This document shows positions 1 through 6,741 of a stretch of DNA of 12,113 bases, piece by piece. A program made the translations under genes and the position numbers. Below the pieces are notes generated by a model. That model ran no database searches. It was not told the origin of the DNA and was given only the letters and a program-made list of their open reading frames with translations. This stretch comes from Gammaproteobacteria bacterium. Its GTDB lineage: Bacteria; Pseudomonadota; Gammaproteobacteria; Tenderiales; Tenderiaceae. The stretch covers positions 1-12,113 of the forward strand of contig JALTMR010000403.1 of the NCBI GenBank assembly GCA_027001525.1. Direction: 5' to 3'. Each line of letters begins with the position of its first letter. Position 1 is the stretch's first letter.

Positions 1-102
1 CAGCAACAGCTGTTCGACATGATGCGTCGCAACGCGGTTCAGCAATTGATGCGCCGCTTGCAGGGGCTGGCCGAAGGCGGAGCCGTCAGCGATGCAGATT
101 AG
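1..102 (+). CDS. lptE: LptE, LPS-assembly lipoprotein (C-terminal end only)
   Basis: Only the last 33 codons are present, open from base 1 and stopping at TAG 100-102. LptE is an outer-membrane lipoprotein that plugs the LptD barrel and helps insert lipopolysaccharide into the outer leaflet. The visible tail contains LFDMMRRNAVQQLMRRLQ, which resembles the amphipathic C-terminal helix typical of gammaproteobacterial LptE (a Met-Arg-Arg ... Val-Gln-Gln ... Arg-Arg-Leu pattern), followed by a short acidic end. The next gene, holA, starts inside it with an 11-base overlap; lptE-holA is a widely conserved pair, and this neighbour is the main support. The lipobox and most of the protein lie outside the window, so the call rests on the tail and the context. 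Confidence 0.8.
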   Translation, partial: QQQLFDMMRRNAVQQLMRRLQGLAEGGAVSDAD

Positions 103-1111
103 GGCGGAACAGCTCAAAACCCAGCTCAAGCAGGGGTTGCAGCCCCTCTATTTTGTCTACGGTGACGAGCCGCTGCTGGTGCAGGAGGCGTGTGACACCA
201 TTCGCGCCGCCGCCCGGGCCAGTGGCTGCAGTGAGCGTGAACTTCACACCGTTGAACCCGGCTTTGACTGGGGAGGTTTTCTTGAGGCAGGCGACGCCAT
301 GTCGCTGTTCGCCGAGCGCAAGCTGATCGAACTGCGTATGCCCACCGGCAAGCCTGGTGATGCCGGCTCCAAAGCCTTGCAGCGTTACTGTGAACGCCCC
401 TCGGCCGATAATCTTCTGCTGATTCAGGCGGGCAAGCTCGACGGTAGTGCCAAGCGTGCCAAGTGGTACAAGGTGCTGGAGCAGGCCGGTGCCGTGGTGC
501 CGATCTGGCCCCTCGATGCGCGCCAGCTCCCCGGCTGGACCATGCGCCGTATGAAGCAGAGGGGGTTGCAGGCAAATCAGGAGGCTGTGGCACTGCTGGT
601 GGAGCGGGTGGAGGGTAACCTGCTGGCTTGCGCCCAGGAGATTGAAAAACTGCGCCTGCTCCACGGCTCCGGCCAGATCAGCCTGGAGCAGGTGACGGCC
701 AGTGTCGCCGACAGCGCTCGCTTCGATATATACAAGCTGGTGGACAACGCCCTGCAGGGCGATGTGGTCCGCACCGCCCGCATTGTCAACGGTCTCAAGG
801 GGGAGGGCATTGAACCGGTGCTGGTGCTCTGGGCTCTGAGTCGTGAAATCCGGGCAATGGCGGATATGGCCTATCAGCTGAGCCAGGGGGTGAGTGTCGA
901 GCAGTGTCTGACCAAGGCGCGGGTCTGGGACAAGCGCAAACCCCTGGTGCGGGCCGGCCTGAAACGCCACCCGACAGCCACCTGGCAGCGTATGTTGCAG
1001 CGCTGTGGCGCGGTAGACGGCATGATCAAGGGGGCGGCTGTCGGTAATGTCTGGGATGAGCTGCTGGACCTCTCCTTGTGGTTGGGCGGTCAGACGGTGG
1101 TGGCGCGCTGA
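92..1111 (+). CDS. holA: DNA polymerase III subunit delta
   Basis: Delta is the clamp-loader subunit that opens the beta sliding clamp during loading onto primed DNA in the replisome. The protein is 339 residues, close to the E. coli length of 343. Recognisable stretches are the N-terminal LYFVYGDEPLLVQEA (about 19-33), which corresponds to the degenerate P-loop area of the AAA-like domain, SLFAERKLIEL (71-81), EGNLLACAQEIEKL (174-187), ARFDIYKLVDNAL (209-221) and WALSREIR (247-254), followed by the helical collar domain. The ATG at 92 lies inside the end of lptE and has a purine-rich GGCGGAG about 8 bases upstream, so translation is probably coupled to lptE. No internal defects are seen. The following gene starts 86 bases after the stop. 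Confidence 0.95.
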   Translation: MQIRAEQLKTQLKQGLQPLYFVYGDEPLLVQEACDTIRAAARASGCSERELHTVEPGFDWGGFLEAGDAMSLFAERKLIELRMPTGKPGDAGSKALQRYCERPSADNLLLIQAGKLDGSAKRAKWYKVLEQAGAVVPIWPLDARQLPGWTMRRMKQRGLQANQEAVALLVERVEGNLLACAQEIEKLRLLHGSGQISLEQVTASVADSARFDIYKLVDNALQGDVVRTARIVNGLKGEGIEPVLVLWALSREIRAMADMAYQLSQGVSVEQCLTKARVWDKRKPLVRAGLKRHPTATWQRMLQRCGAVDGMIKGAAVGNVWDELLDLSLWLGGQTVVAR

Positions 1112-1136
1112 AGAGGGTTGCCGGGCCGGCTCCGGT

Positions 1137-1164
1137 TTGATTTGCGGCCAGAGGGCGCTACGAT
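1137..1164 (+). promoter_or_regulatory. Candidate sigma-70 promoter upstream of the DUF454 gene
   Basis: TTGATT at 1137-1142 (four of six to TTGACA) and TACGAT at 1159-1164 (four of six to TATAAT) are separated by 16 bases. Transcription would begin near 1171, giving a short leader before the ATG at 1198. Both boxes are imperfect and the same bases can be read as a ribosome-binding site plus a tiny ORF (see findings), so this is a weak call. Confidence 0.3.
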
Positions 1165-1197
1165 GGGTTGTCGCAGGACGACTGCCGGGTCGATAAG

Positions 1198-1581
1198 ATG
1201 ATCATCAAACCGCTGCTAATCACCATTGGATTTCTCTCCCTGGGCCTCGGCGCACTGGGGGTGGTCCTGCCGTTGCTGCCGACGGTGCCTTTTGTGCTGC
1301 TGGCGGCGCTCTGTTTTGCCAAATCCTCTGAACGCTTTCACCAGAAGTTGATGCAGAGCCGGGTGTTTGGCCCGATGATCCATCACTGGCAGACCACCCG
1401 TTCCATGCCGAGGAGATCGAAATACGTTGCCATTGTGAGCATTGTCGCCAGCGGCGCGCTATCCGTGTCGCTGATCAATATTCCCCTTGTGCAGATTGCT
1501 GTGGTGGTGCTGTTGTGCGTGCCCCTCATCATTGTGCTGAGGGTGCCCACCACGGAAAACCTGTTGCCCGGCGAAGAGTAG
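1198..1581 (+). CDS. DUF454 (YbaN-type) inner-membrane protein
   Basis: A 127-residue hydrophobic protein of the DUF454 family, whose E. coli member YbaN is about 125 residues; no biochemical role is established for the family. The hallmark N-terminal region is clear: a Gly-rich hydrophobic segment leading into VLPLLPTVPFVLLAALCFAKSSERFH (key residues Pro25, Pro28, Thr29, Pro31, Phe32, Cys39, Phe40, Lys42, Ser43-44), then FGPMIHHW (57-64). Hydrophobic segments lie at about 4-41, 77-94 and 96-115, and the tail is short and acidic. I chose the ATG at 1198 because it starts directly before the first membrane segment; an in-frame TTG at 1168 would add 10 polar residues. The gene sits between holA and proA, an unusual place for it, and no partner is implied. 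Confidence 0.88.
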   Translation: MIIKPLLITIGFLSLGLGALGVVLPLLPTVPFVLLAALCFAKSSERFHQKLMQSRVFGPMIHHWQTTRSMPRRSKYVAIVSIVASGALSVSLINIPLVQIAVVVLLCVPLIIVLRVPTTENLLPGEE

Positions 1582-1602
1582 GGGTCTTTTTCCCCGTTTT
1601 TT
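1581..1602 (+). terminator. Possible weak Rho-independent terminator
   Basis: GGGG at 1581-1584 can pair with CCCC at 1592-1595 across a seven-base T-rich loop, and is followed by GTTTTTT (1596-1602). The stem is only four G-C pairs, so this is a marginal terminator. Its position immediately at the stop codon of the DUF454 gene, with a promoter-like site further downstream, fits the end of a transcription unit. Confidence 0.3.
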
Positions 1603-1691
1603 CTTGCTGTTTGTGTGCTGCCTGTCCCTGGGGGCGTTTTGGGGGGATATCGGGCGGCTTGTCAGGCGATGGCGCAATGGGGCGGAGGAGT

Positions 1692-1700
1692 TGCTAGAAT
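1692..1700 (+). promoter_or_regulatory. Extended -10 promoter upstream of proA
   Basis: TGCTAGAAT is an extended -10 element (TGn followed by TAGAAT, five of six to TATAAT). It predicts a start near 1707 and a leader of about 45 bases before the proA ATG. There is no good -35 box at the usual 17-base distance, which is acceptable for extended -10 promoters; the TTGTCA at 1659-1664 is 30 bases away, too far. This would make proA-nadD-rsfS-rlmH a unit with its own promoter. Confidence 0.5.
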
Positions 1701-1751
1701 GGGCGCTTCGTTTTTTGTGGCTAACCCTGAGAGTCAAACTGGAATAAATCG

Positions 1752-3011
1752 ATGAGCGACGTGACTGAGTATATGGCCCGCCTGGGCCAGCAGGCCCGGC
1801 AGGCATCGCGGGCAATGAGCCGTGCCGACACGAATGTAAAAAATGCAGCGCTGGAGGCCATTGCTGCGGCGCTGGAGGCCAATGAGCCGGCTCTGCTGGC
1901 GGCCAACGCGGATGATATGGCCGCCGGCCGCGAGAACGGGCTCGATGCGGCCTTGCTGGATCGTCTTGAACTCAACAGTGAGCGTATTGCCGGCATGGCT
2001 GAGGGGTTGCGCCAGATCGCTGCGCTGGCCGACCCGGTCGGTGAAATCTCAGGCATGGCCTATCGCCCCTCGGGCATTCAGATTGGCAAAATGCGTGTGC
2101 CGCTGGGCGTGGTGGGGATTATCTACGAGTCTCGTCCCAACGTCACCGCTGATGCGGCGGCGTTGGCACTCAAATCCGGCAATGCGGCGATACTTCGTGG
2201 CGGCAAGGAGGCGTTGCACTCCAATCAGGCCATTGCTCGCTCTATCCATGCGGGTCTGGAGCAGGCGGGTCTGCCGGTGGATGCGGTGCAGGTGGTGGCA
2301 ACGACGGATCGCGCTGCGGTGGGCCGGCTGATCACCATGCCGGAGTATGTGGATGTGATTATTCCGCGCGGTGGCAAGGGGTTGATCGAGCGCATTAGTG
2401 CCGATGCCCGGGTGCCGGTCATCAAGCATCTGGATGGCATCTGTCACGTCTACATCGATGCGGATGCCGACCGGCAGAAGGCGATCCGGATTGCCTTTAA
2501 CGCCAAGACCCACCGTTACGGTGTCTGCAATGCCATGGAGACGTTGCTGGTGGCCGAGGCTGTGGCCGCGCAGGTGCTGCCCGAGCTGTGTGGTATGTAC
2601 AAGGAGAAAGGGGTCGAGCTGCGAGGCTGCGAGATCACCCGGCGCCTGGTGGACGGGGTGGTCGCTGCGACAGAGGAGGATTGGGCCACCGAATATCTGG
2701 CGCCGGTGCTGTCGATTCGGGTGGTGGAGGGTGTGGATGAGGCGATGGACCATATCGAGACCTATAGCTCTCGCCACACCGAGTCCATCGTCACCGAAAA
2801 CTACACCACCGCTCGCCGTTTTCTGCGTGAGGTGGATTCATCTTCGGTCATGGTCAATGCCTCGACCCGCTTCGCTGATGGTTTCGAGTATGGCCTGGGG
2901 GCGGAGATCGGGATCAGCACCGACAAGTTTCACGCCCGTGGCCCGGTGGGACTGGAAGGGCTGACATCGCAGAAATATGTGGTCCTGGGTGATGGTCAGA
3001 TTCGCCAGTGA
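1752..3011 (+). CDS. proA: Glutamate-5-semialdehyde dehydrogenase (gamma-glutamyl phosphate reductase)
   Basis: This enzyme makes the second step of proline synthesis: NADPH-dependent reduction of gamma-glutamyl phosphate to glutamate-5-semialdehyde, which cyclises to pyrroline-5-carboxylate. It is a cytoplasmic aldehyde-dehydrogenase-fold protein. The length of 419 residues matches E. coli ProA (417). Visible hallmarks are [21 protein letters not shown] (from about 116), [14 protein letters not shown] (141-154), IPRGGKGLI (204-212), HLDGICHVY (226-234) and the catalytic cysteine Cys259 in [12 protein letters not shown]. The ATG at 1752 has GGA 8 bases upstream. proB is not adjacent; proA separated from proB and placed before nadD is a known arrangement in pseudomonads and other gammaproteobacteria. 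Its stop overlaps the nadD start by four bases. Confidence 0.98.
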   Translation: MSDVTEYMARLGQQARQASRAMSRADTNVKNAALEAIAAALEANEPALLAANADDMAAGRENGLDAALLDRLELNSERIAGMAEGLRQIAALADPVGEISGMAYRPSGIQIGKMRVPLGVVGIIYESRPNVTADAAALALKSGNAAILRGGKEALHSNQAIARSIHAGLEQAGLPVDAVQVVATTDRAAVGRLITMPEYVDVIIPRGGKGLIERISADARVPVIKHLDGICHVYIDADADRQKAIRIAFNAKTHRYGVCNAMETLLVAEAVAAQVLPELCGMYKEKGVELRGCEITRRLVDGVVAATEEDWATEYLAPVLSIRVVEGVDEAMDHIETYSSRHTESIVTENYTTARRFLREVDSSSVMVNASTRFADGFEYGLGAEIGISTDKFHARGPVGLEGLTSQKYVVLGDGQIRQ

Positions 3012-3646
3012 TCGGTGTTTTTGGTGGCACCTTTGATCCGGTCCATTATGGTCACCTGCGGCCAGCGCTGGAGGTAAAGCAGGTACTGGGGATGCGGCAG
3101 GTGCGTTTTATCCCCTGCCACATTCCCCCCCACCGCGGCGCGCCGGGAGCCAGCGCCTCGCAGCGCATGACGATGTTGCAGTTGGCGCTGGAGGGTGTGC
3201 CCGGCTTCGTTGCTGATGAGCGTGAACTGGTGCGGGGCGGGCCTTCCTTTATGGTGGATACGCTGCTCTCCCTGCGCGAGGAGCAAGGGGATGAGCCGAT
3301 GGCGTTGATGCTGGGCCAGGATGCCTTTGCCCGTCTCGATACGTGGCACCAGTGGCCACGCCTGTTGACACTGGCCCACATCGTTGTCGCCCGGCGGCCG
3401 GGTGGGGCGTTGCCGGTGCGTGGCCCCGTGGCTGATTTGCTGGCTTGTCACCGGGCTCGGGAATCGGCGCAGCTTCAGACCCGGCCATCAGGTAAAATAT
3501 GGACTCAGGACGTGACTCAGCTCGATATTTCCGCCACCACAATTCGAGCCGGTGTAAAGGATGAGGGTGGCTGTCGTTTTCTGACGCCGGAACCGGTGCG
3601 GGAATATGTCGAAGCCCACGGGCTCTATCTAACAACGAGTAATTGA
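3008..3646 (+). CDS. nadD: Nicotinate-nucleotide adenylyltransferase
   Basis: NadD transfers AMP from ATP to nicotinate mononucleotide to give deamido-NAD, a central step of NAD synthesis in the cytoplasm. The 212-residue protein opens with the nucleotidyltransferase signature [15 protein letters not shown] (3-17, with His13 and His16 of the HxGH-type motif), continues with [14 protein letters not shown] (103-116) and ends with the second nucleotide-binding motif ISATTIR (174-180). The start is a GTG at 3008 that forms a GTGA overlap with the proA stop, so translation is likely coupled; the protein begins immediately with the beta strand of the signature, as expected for the family, and no other start fits. 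The stop abuts the rsfS ATG without any gap. Confidence 0.97.
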   Translation: MIGVFGGTFDPVHYGHLRPALEVKQVLGMRQVRFIPCHIPPHRGAPGASASQRMTMLQLALEGVPGFVADERELVRGGPSFMVDTLLSLREEQGDEPMALMLGQDAFARLDTWHQWPRLLTLAHIVVARRPGGALPVRGPVADLLACHRARESAQLQTRPSGKIWTQDVTQLDISATTIRAGVKDEGGCRFLTPEPVREYVEAHGLYLTTSN

Positions 3647-4006
3647 ATGTCTGACATTGTAGAAAAAGTAAAAGATCTGGTTGTCGATTCGCTGAACGAT
3701 ATGAAAGCGGTGGATATGGTGGTGCTGGACGTGCGTGGCAAGTCCAGCGTCACTGATTACATGGTTATCGTCAGCGCCACGTCGAATCGCCACGTCAAAG
3801 CGATGGCCAGTAACGTGGTGGCCGATGCCAAAAAGGCGGATCTGCCGCCTATCGGTGTTGAGGGCGAACAGCAGGGGGAGTGGGTGCTGGTGGATATGGG
3901 CGATGTCATCGCTCACATCATGATGCCCGAGACGCGTGCGTTTTATCAGCTGGAGAAGTTCTGGAGTGATCTGGCTTCAGATCAGGGCGAGGCAGGCCTG
4001 GGTTAG
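3647..4006 (+). CDS. rsfS: Ribosomal silencing factor RsfS
   Basis: RsfS (formerly YbeB, Iojap family) binds ribosomal protein uL14 on the large subunit and blocks joining of the subunits when nutrients are scarce. The protein has 119 residues against 105 in E. coli; the extra length is in the C-terminal tail after LEKFWSDL. Family features are the start VVDSLNDMKAVDMVVLDV, the SSVTDYMVIVSATSNRHVKAMA stretch (the Ser-x-x-x-Asp-Tyr and Ser-Asn-Arg-His residues), GVEGEQQGEWVLVDMGDVIAHIM, and the Arg-x-Phe-Tyr-x-Leu-Glu-x-Phe-Trp end. The ATG directly follows the nadD stop, and the nadD-rsfS-rlmH order is highly conserved. An 18-base gap separates it from rlmH. Confidence 0.97.
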   Translation: MSDIVEKVKDLVVDSLNDMKAVDMVVLDVRGKSSVTDYMVIVSATSNRHVKAMASNVVADAKKADLPPIGVEGEQQGEWVLVDMGDVIAHIMMPETRAFYQLEKFWSDLASDQGEAGLG

Positions 4007-4024
4007 GGGTGGCGCGGGGTTCTG

Positions 4025-4495
4025 ATGCGTATCTACCTTATTGCCGTGGGTCAGAAAATGCCCGACTGGGTGGCCAAAGGCTACCAGGAGTATGTCAAGC
4101 GATTGCCGCCCTCGTGCAGCTTGAGATTGGTGGAGATTGCGCCGGGTCATCGAGGTAAAAGTGCTGACATTCAGCGAGCCATCAAAAGTGAAAGCGACAA
4201 GATGCTGGCCGCGATTCCGCCAGCGGCGCGAGTGATCGCGCTGGATGAGCGGGGCAAGTCATGGAGCACTGTGCAGCTGGCTAGCCGGATGGAGGGCTGG
4301 ATGCAGGAGGGTGGTGATGTGGCGCTGCTGGTGGGCGGGCCTGACGGCCTCTCGGCCGAGTGCAGGCAGCGGGCGCAGCAGTCGTGGTCGCTGTCGGCGT
4401 TGACGCTGCCTCACCCGCTGGTGCGGGTGGTGCTGGCGGAGCAGATTTACCGGGCCTGGAGCGTGACTCAAGGTCACCCCTACCACCGTGAGTGA
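4025..4495 (+). CDS. rlmH: 23S rRNA (pseudouridine1915-N3)-methyltransferase RlmH
   Basis: RlmH is a small SPOUT-class methyltransferase that methylates pseudouridine 1915 in helix 69 of 23S rRNA on assembled 70S ribosomes, using S-adenosylmethionine. The protein has 156 residues (E. coli 155). Diagnostic stretches are MRIYLIAVGQKMPDWV at the N-terminus, ALDERGKSWST (72-82), the cofactor-binding loop LLVGGPDGLS (101-110) and the C-terminal knot LTLPHPLVRVVLAEQIYRAW ending in HPYHRE, whose final His-Pro-Tyr-His-Arg residues are characteristic. A GGGG-rich ribosome-binding region lies just upstream. In pseudomonads and enterics the next genes are mrdA/mrdB; here maf follows instead. Confidence 0.98.
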   Translation: MRIYLIAVGQKMPDWVAKGYQEYVKRLPPSCSLRLVEIAPGHRGKSADIQRAIKSESDKMLAAIPPAARVIALDERGKSWSTVQLASRMEGWMQEGGDVALLVGGPDGLSAECRQRAQQSWSLSALTLPHPLVRVVLAEQIYRAWSVTQGHPYHRE

Positions 4496-4554
4496 TGGCT
4501 CTGGATTGTCAGCTGTGATCCCGTTGCTCCCCCAATGGCGTTGTGTCTTCTGTG

Positions 4555-5163
4555 ATGGCTGATTCTCAACTCATCCTTGCTTCTGCCTCCCCCCGGCGGC
4601 GACAACTGCTGTCACAGCTGGGCGTCCGCTTCGAGGTGGTGATCGCCGATATCGACGAAACGCCGCATCCCGCCGAGGTGGCTGAAGTCTACGTGGTGCG
4701 CATGGCACTGGAGAAGGCGCGGGCGGTGGCCTGTCGTTTGGCGGCCCCCTCGGTGCTGGTGCTGGGCTCGGACACCTCCGTCGTGGTGGATGGCGAGATT
4801 CTGGGCAAGCCCAAAGATCGGGCCGATGGCCTGGCGATGTTGGCACGCCTGTCTGGCCGCAGCCATCACGTCTACACTGCGGTGGCGGTGGTACGGGGCG
4901 AGCAACCGCAGGAGGCGAGCCGGCTCAGTGTCAGTAGTGTGACCTTTCGCACCCTCAGCGAGTCTGATCGTGTGGCATATTGGGCCACGGGCGAGCCGAC
5001 AGACAAGGCCGGCGGCTACGCTATTCAGGGGCGGGCGGGGGCCTTCATCTCCCGTCTGGAGGGCAGCTTTTCCGGTGTTATGGGACTGCCCTTGTACGAG
5101 ACAACGGAGTTGTTGCGGCTTTGCGGCATGGATGTGTGCCACAACTGGTTACAACCGGGTTAA
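4555..5163 (+). CDS. maf: Maf-family nucleoside triphosphate pyrophosphatase, YhdE (dTTP/UTP) type
   Basis: Maf proteins hydrolyse non-canonical or selected nucleoside triphosphates to the monophosphate and pyrophosphate, acting as house-cleaning enzymes and linked to septum control. From the ATG at 4555 the protein has 202 residues. It carries [12 protein letters not shown] (8-19), the acidic motif [18 protein letters not shown] (71-88, catalytic Asp73), [15 protein letters not shown] (99-113), and [11 protein letters not shown] (149-159) followed by [16 protein letters not shown]. The GYxIQG and GLPLxET pattern matches the dTTP/UTP-specific YhdE branch rather than the m7GTP-specific YceF branch, and the neighbour rng agrees, since yhdE-rng are adjacent in E. 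coli. In-frame GTG codons at 4543 and 4552 are alternative starts that would add a few residues; the ATG matches the family's N-terminus best. Confidence 0.94.
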   Translation: MADSQLILASASPRRRQLLSQLGVRFEVVIADIDETPHPAEVAEVYVVRMALEKARAVACRLAAPSVLVLGSDTSVVVDGEILGKPKDRADGLAMLARLSGRSHHVYTAVAVVRGEQPQEASRLSVSSVTFRTLSESDRVAYWATGEPTDKAGGYAIQGRAGAFISRLEGSFSGVMGLPLYETTELLRLCGMDVCHNWLQPG

Positions 5164-5167
5164 TGGC

Positions 5168-5221
5168 TTAAGGGCACCTCTATTAATTCTGGACGTGGCA
5201 GATTGATAGAGATGCCCTTAA
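5168..5221. repeat. 54-base near-perfect palindrome between maf and rng
   Basis: Bases 5168-5183 (TTAAGGGCACCTCTAT) and 5206-5221 (ATAGAGATGCCCTTAA) are inverted copies with one mismatch in 16 (C5177 against A5212). Pairing continues inward through a U-G wobble and two A-T pairs. After one bulged base, TCTG 5188-5191 pairs with CAGA 5199-5202, closing a seven-base loop. The whole unit can therefore fold as one long hairpin. There is no T-run after it, so it is not a standard terminator. The outer TTAA on each side also fits a four-base YTAR target duplication, and the inner GGGCA(C/T)CTCTAT ends look like transposon terminal repeats, so a mini-element or IS5-type relic is possible. It begins 5 bases after the maf stop and ends 27 bases before the rng start. 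Confidence 0.85.
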
Positions 5222-5248
5222 CAGCGGTCAGAGAAATGGAAGCAGGTG

Positions 5249-6718
5249 ATGAGTATTGAGATGTTGATGAACGTGACGCCGAGGGAGACCCGCGTTGCCG
5301 TCGTCGAAAACGGGGTGTTGCAGGAGATTGTGGTGGAGCGTGAGCGCCGCCGCGGCATCGTCGGCAACATCTACAAAGGCAAGGTCTGCCGGGTGTTGCC
5401 GGGAATGCAGGCGGCCTTTGTGGAGATCGGCCTGGAGCGGGCGGCCTTTTTGCACGCGTCCGACGTTGCCGTGAGCACCCAGGGTGAGGCCGTGGGCGAT
5501 GAGGCGCACAGCAATATCAACGAGCTGCTGCGCGACGGTCAGGAGGTGCTGGTTCAGGTCATCAAAGATCCGCTGGGCAGCAAGGGTGCGCGCCTGACCA
5601 CTCACATCACTATCCCCTCCCGTTTTCTCGTCTTTACCCCCAATGTCTACCATGCCGGTGTCTCGCTTAAAATCGAAGAGGAGGCCGAGCGGCTGCGGCT
5701 GCGTGATGTCCTCAGCGTCTTCATGGCGCAGAGCGATTATGGCGGCGGTTTTATCGTCCGCACGGCGGGTGAAGGCATCCCCATCGAGAGCCTGCATGCG
5801 GACGTGGAGTTCCTCTCCAGGCTGTGGGCCTCGGTGATGCAGCGGGCGAAGACGGCGGCAGCGGGTGAGATTGTGCACGAGGATCTGCCTCTGGGCTTGC
5901 GTACCCTGCGTGACGTGGTGGATGCCGAGGTGGAGAAGATTCGTATCGACTCGCGCAGCACCACCCGTCGAGCGATCCAGTTTGCCGAGCAGTTTATTCC
6001 CGAGCTGGCGGGCAGTATTGAACACTACCCGGGTGAGCGCCCCATCTTCGATCTCTACGGTGTGGAAGATGAGATTCAGAAGGCGCTGGAGCGCAAGGTG
6101 CACCTCAAGTCGGGGGGCTACCTCATCATCGACCAGACCGAAGCGATGACGACGGTTGACGTCAACACAGGGGCCTTCGTCGGTCACCGCAATCTGGAAG
6201 AGACCATCTTCAAGACCAATCTGGAAGCGACCCAGACCATCGCCCGCCAGCTGCGGTTGCGCAACCTGGGCGGCATCATCATCATCGACTTCATCGACAT
6301 GGCGGAGGAGAGCCACAAGCGCCAGGTGCTGCGCTCGTTTCAGAAGAACCTGGAGCGGGATCGGGCCAAGAGCCACATCACTGAAGTCTCCTCGCTTGGC
6401 CTGGTGGAGATGACCCGCAAGCGCACTCGCGAAAGTCTGGAGCGGGTGTTGTGCGAGACCTGCCCGGCGTGCAGTGGTCGTGGCATGCTGAAGACGCCGG
6501 AGACGGTCTGCTACGAAATTTTCCGTGAAATTATCCGGGAAGAGCGCCAGTATGATGCGCTGAAGTACCTGGTGCTGGCCTCTCAGGAGGTGGTGGATCT
6601 GCTGCTGGATGAAGAGTCCACCAGCCTGGCAGAGCTGGAGGAGTTTATCGGCAAGCCGGTCAAACTCCAGGTGGAATCACTCTACAGCCAGGAGCAGTTT
6701 GATGTGGTGATGATGTAG
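5249..6718 (+). CDS. rng: Ribonuclease G
   Basis: RNase G is the shorter paralogue of RNase E: a 5'-monophosphate-sensing, magnesium-dependent endoribonuclease that matures the 5' end of 16S rRNA and degrades some mRNAs. From the ATG at 5249 the protein has 489 residues, the same as E. coli. It opens with NVTPRETRVAVVENGVLQEI, then an S1 domain around RRGIVGNIYKGKVCRVLPGM (34-53) with AAFVEIGLERAAFLHASD. The catalytic DNase I-like region has both metal-binding aspartates, Asp304 in MTTVDVNTGAF and Asp347 in GGIIIIDFIDM. The zinc-link cysteines are Cys405 and Cys408 (CPAC), and the C-terminus ends EQFDVVMM as in E. coli. No RNase E-type scaffold tail is present. I prefer ATG 5249 (GGAAG at 5238-5242) to the GTG at 5246. 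The palindrome just upstream would lie in its leader or in a maf-rng transcript. Confidence 0.98.
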   Translation: MSIEMLMNVTPRETRVAVVENGVLQEIVVERERRRGIVGNIYKGKVCRVLPGMQAAFVEIGLERAAFLHASDVAVSTQGEAVGDEAHSNINELLRDGQEVLVQVIKDPLGSKGARLTTHITIPSRFLVFTPNVYHAGVSLKIEEEAERLRLRDVLSVFMAQSDYGGGFIVRTAGEGIPIESLHADVEFLSRLWASVMQRAKTAAAGEIVHEDLPLGLRTLRDVVDAEVEKIRIDSRSTTRRAIQFAEQFIPELAGSIEHYPGERPIFDLYGVEDEIQKALERKVHLKSGGYLIIDQTEAMTTVDVNTGAFVGHRNLEETIFKTNLEATQTIARQLRLRNLGGIIIIDFIDMAEESHKRQVLRSFQKNLERDRAKSHITEVSSLGLVEMTRKRTRESLERVLCETCPACSGRGMLKTPETVCYEIFREIIREERQYDALKYLVLASQEVVDLLLDEESTSLAELEEFIGKPVKLQVESLYSQEQFDVVMM

Positions 6719-6741
6719 CCGCACTGCGCCATTGAGTCCCC

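Noticed and set aside
86..970. A 294-codon open frame on the - strand over holA
   Set aside because: It is fully antisense to holA, has no family motif, and no promoter or ribosome-binding site was seen.
1120..1143. GC-rich palindrome (GCCGGGCCGGC, then CCGG and GTTT) after holA as a terminator
   Set aside because: The usable stem is only four pairs and the following bases (GTTTGATTTG) are not a proper T-run; they overlap the candidate promoter.
1515..1697. A 60-codon + strand frame running from the DUF454 gene into the spacer
   Set aside because: More than a third overlaps DUF454 in another frame, the rest is Gly/Cys/Arg-rich translation of G-runs, and there is no convincing ribosome-binding site.
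2049..2777. A 242-codon open frame on the - strand over proA
   Set aside because: It is a shadow of proA; the conserved active-site region is on the + strand.
4496..4554. The rlmH-maf spacer as a regulatory region
   Set aside because: I found no inverted repeat, promoter pair or ribosome-binding site of note beyond the alternative maf start codons.
5228..6376. A 382-codon open frame on the - strand over rng
   Set aside because: It is antisense to the best conserved part of RNase G, and its composition (His/Gln/Asp/Leu-rich) is a shadow of the + strand codon bias.
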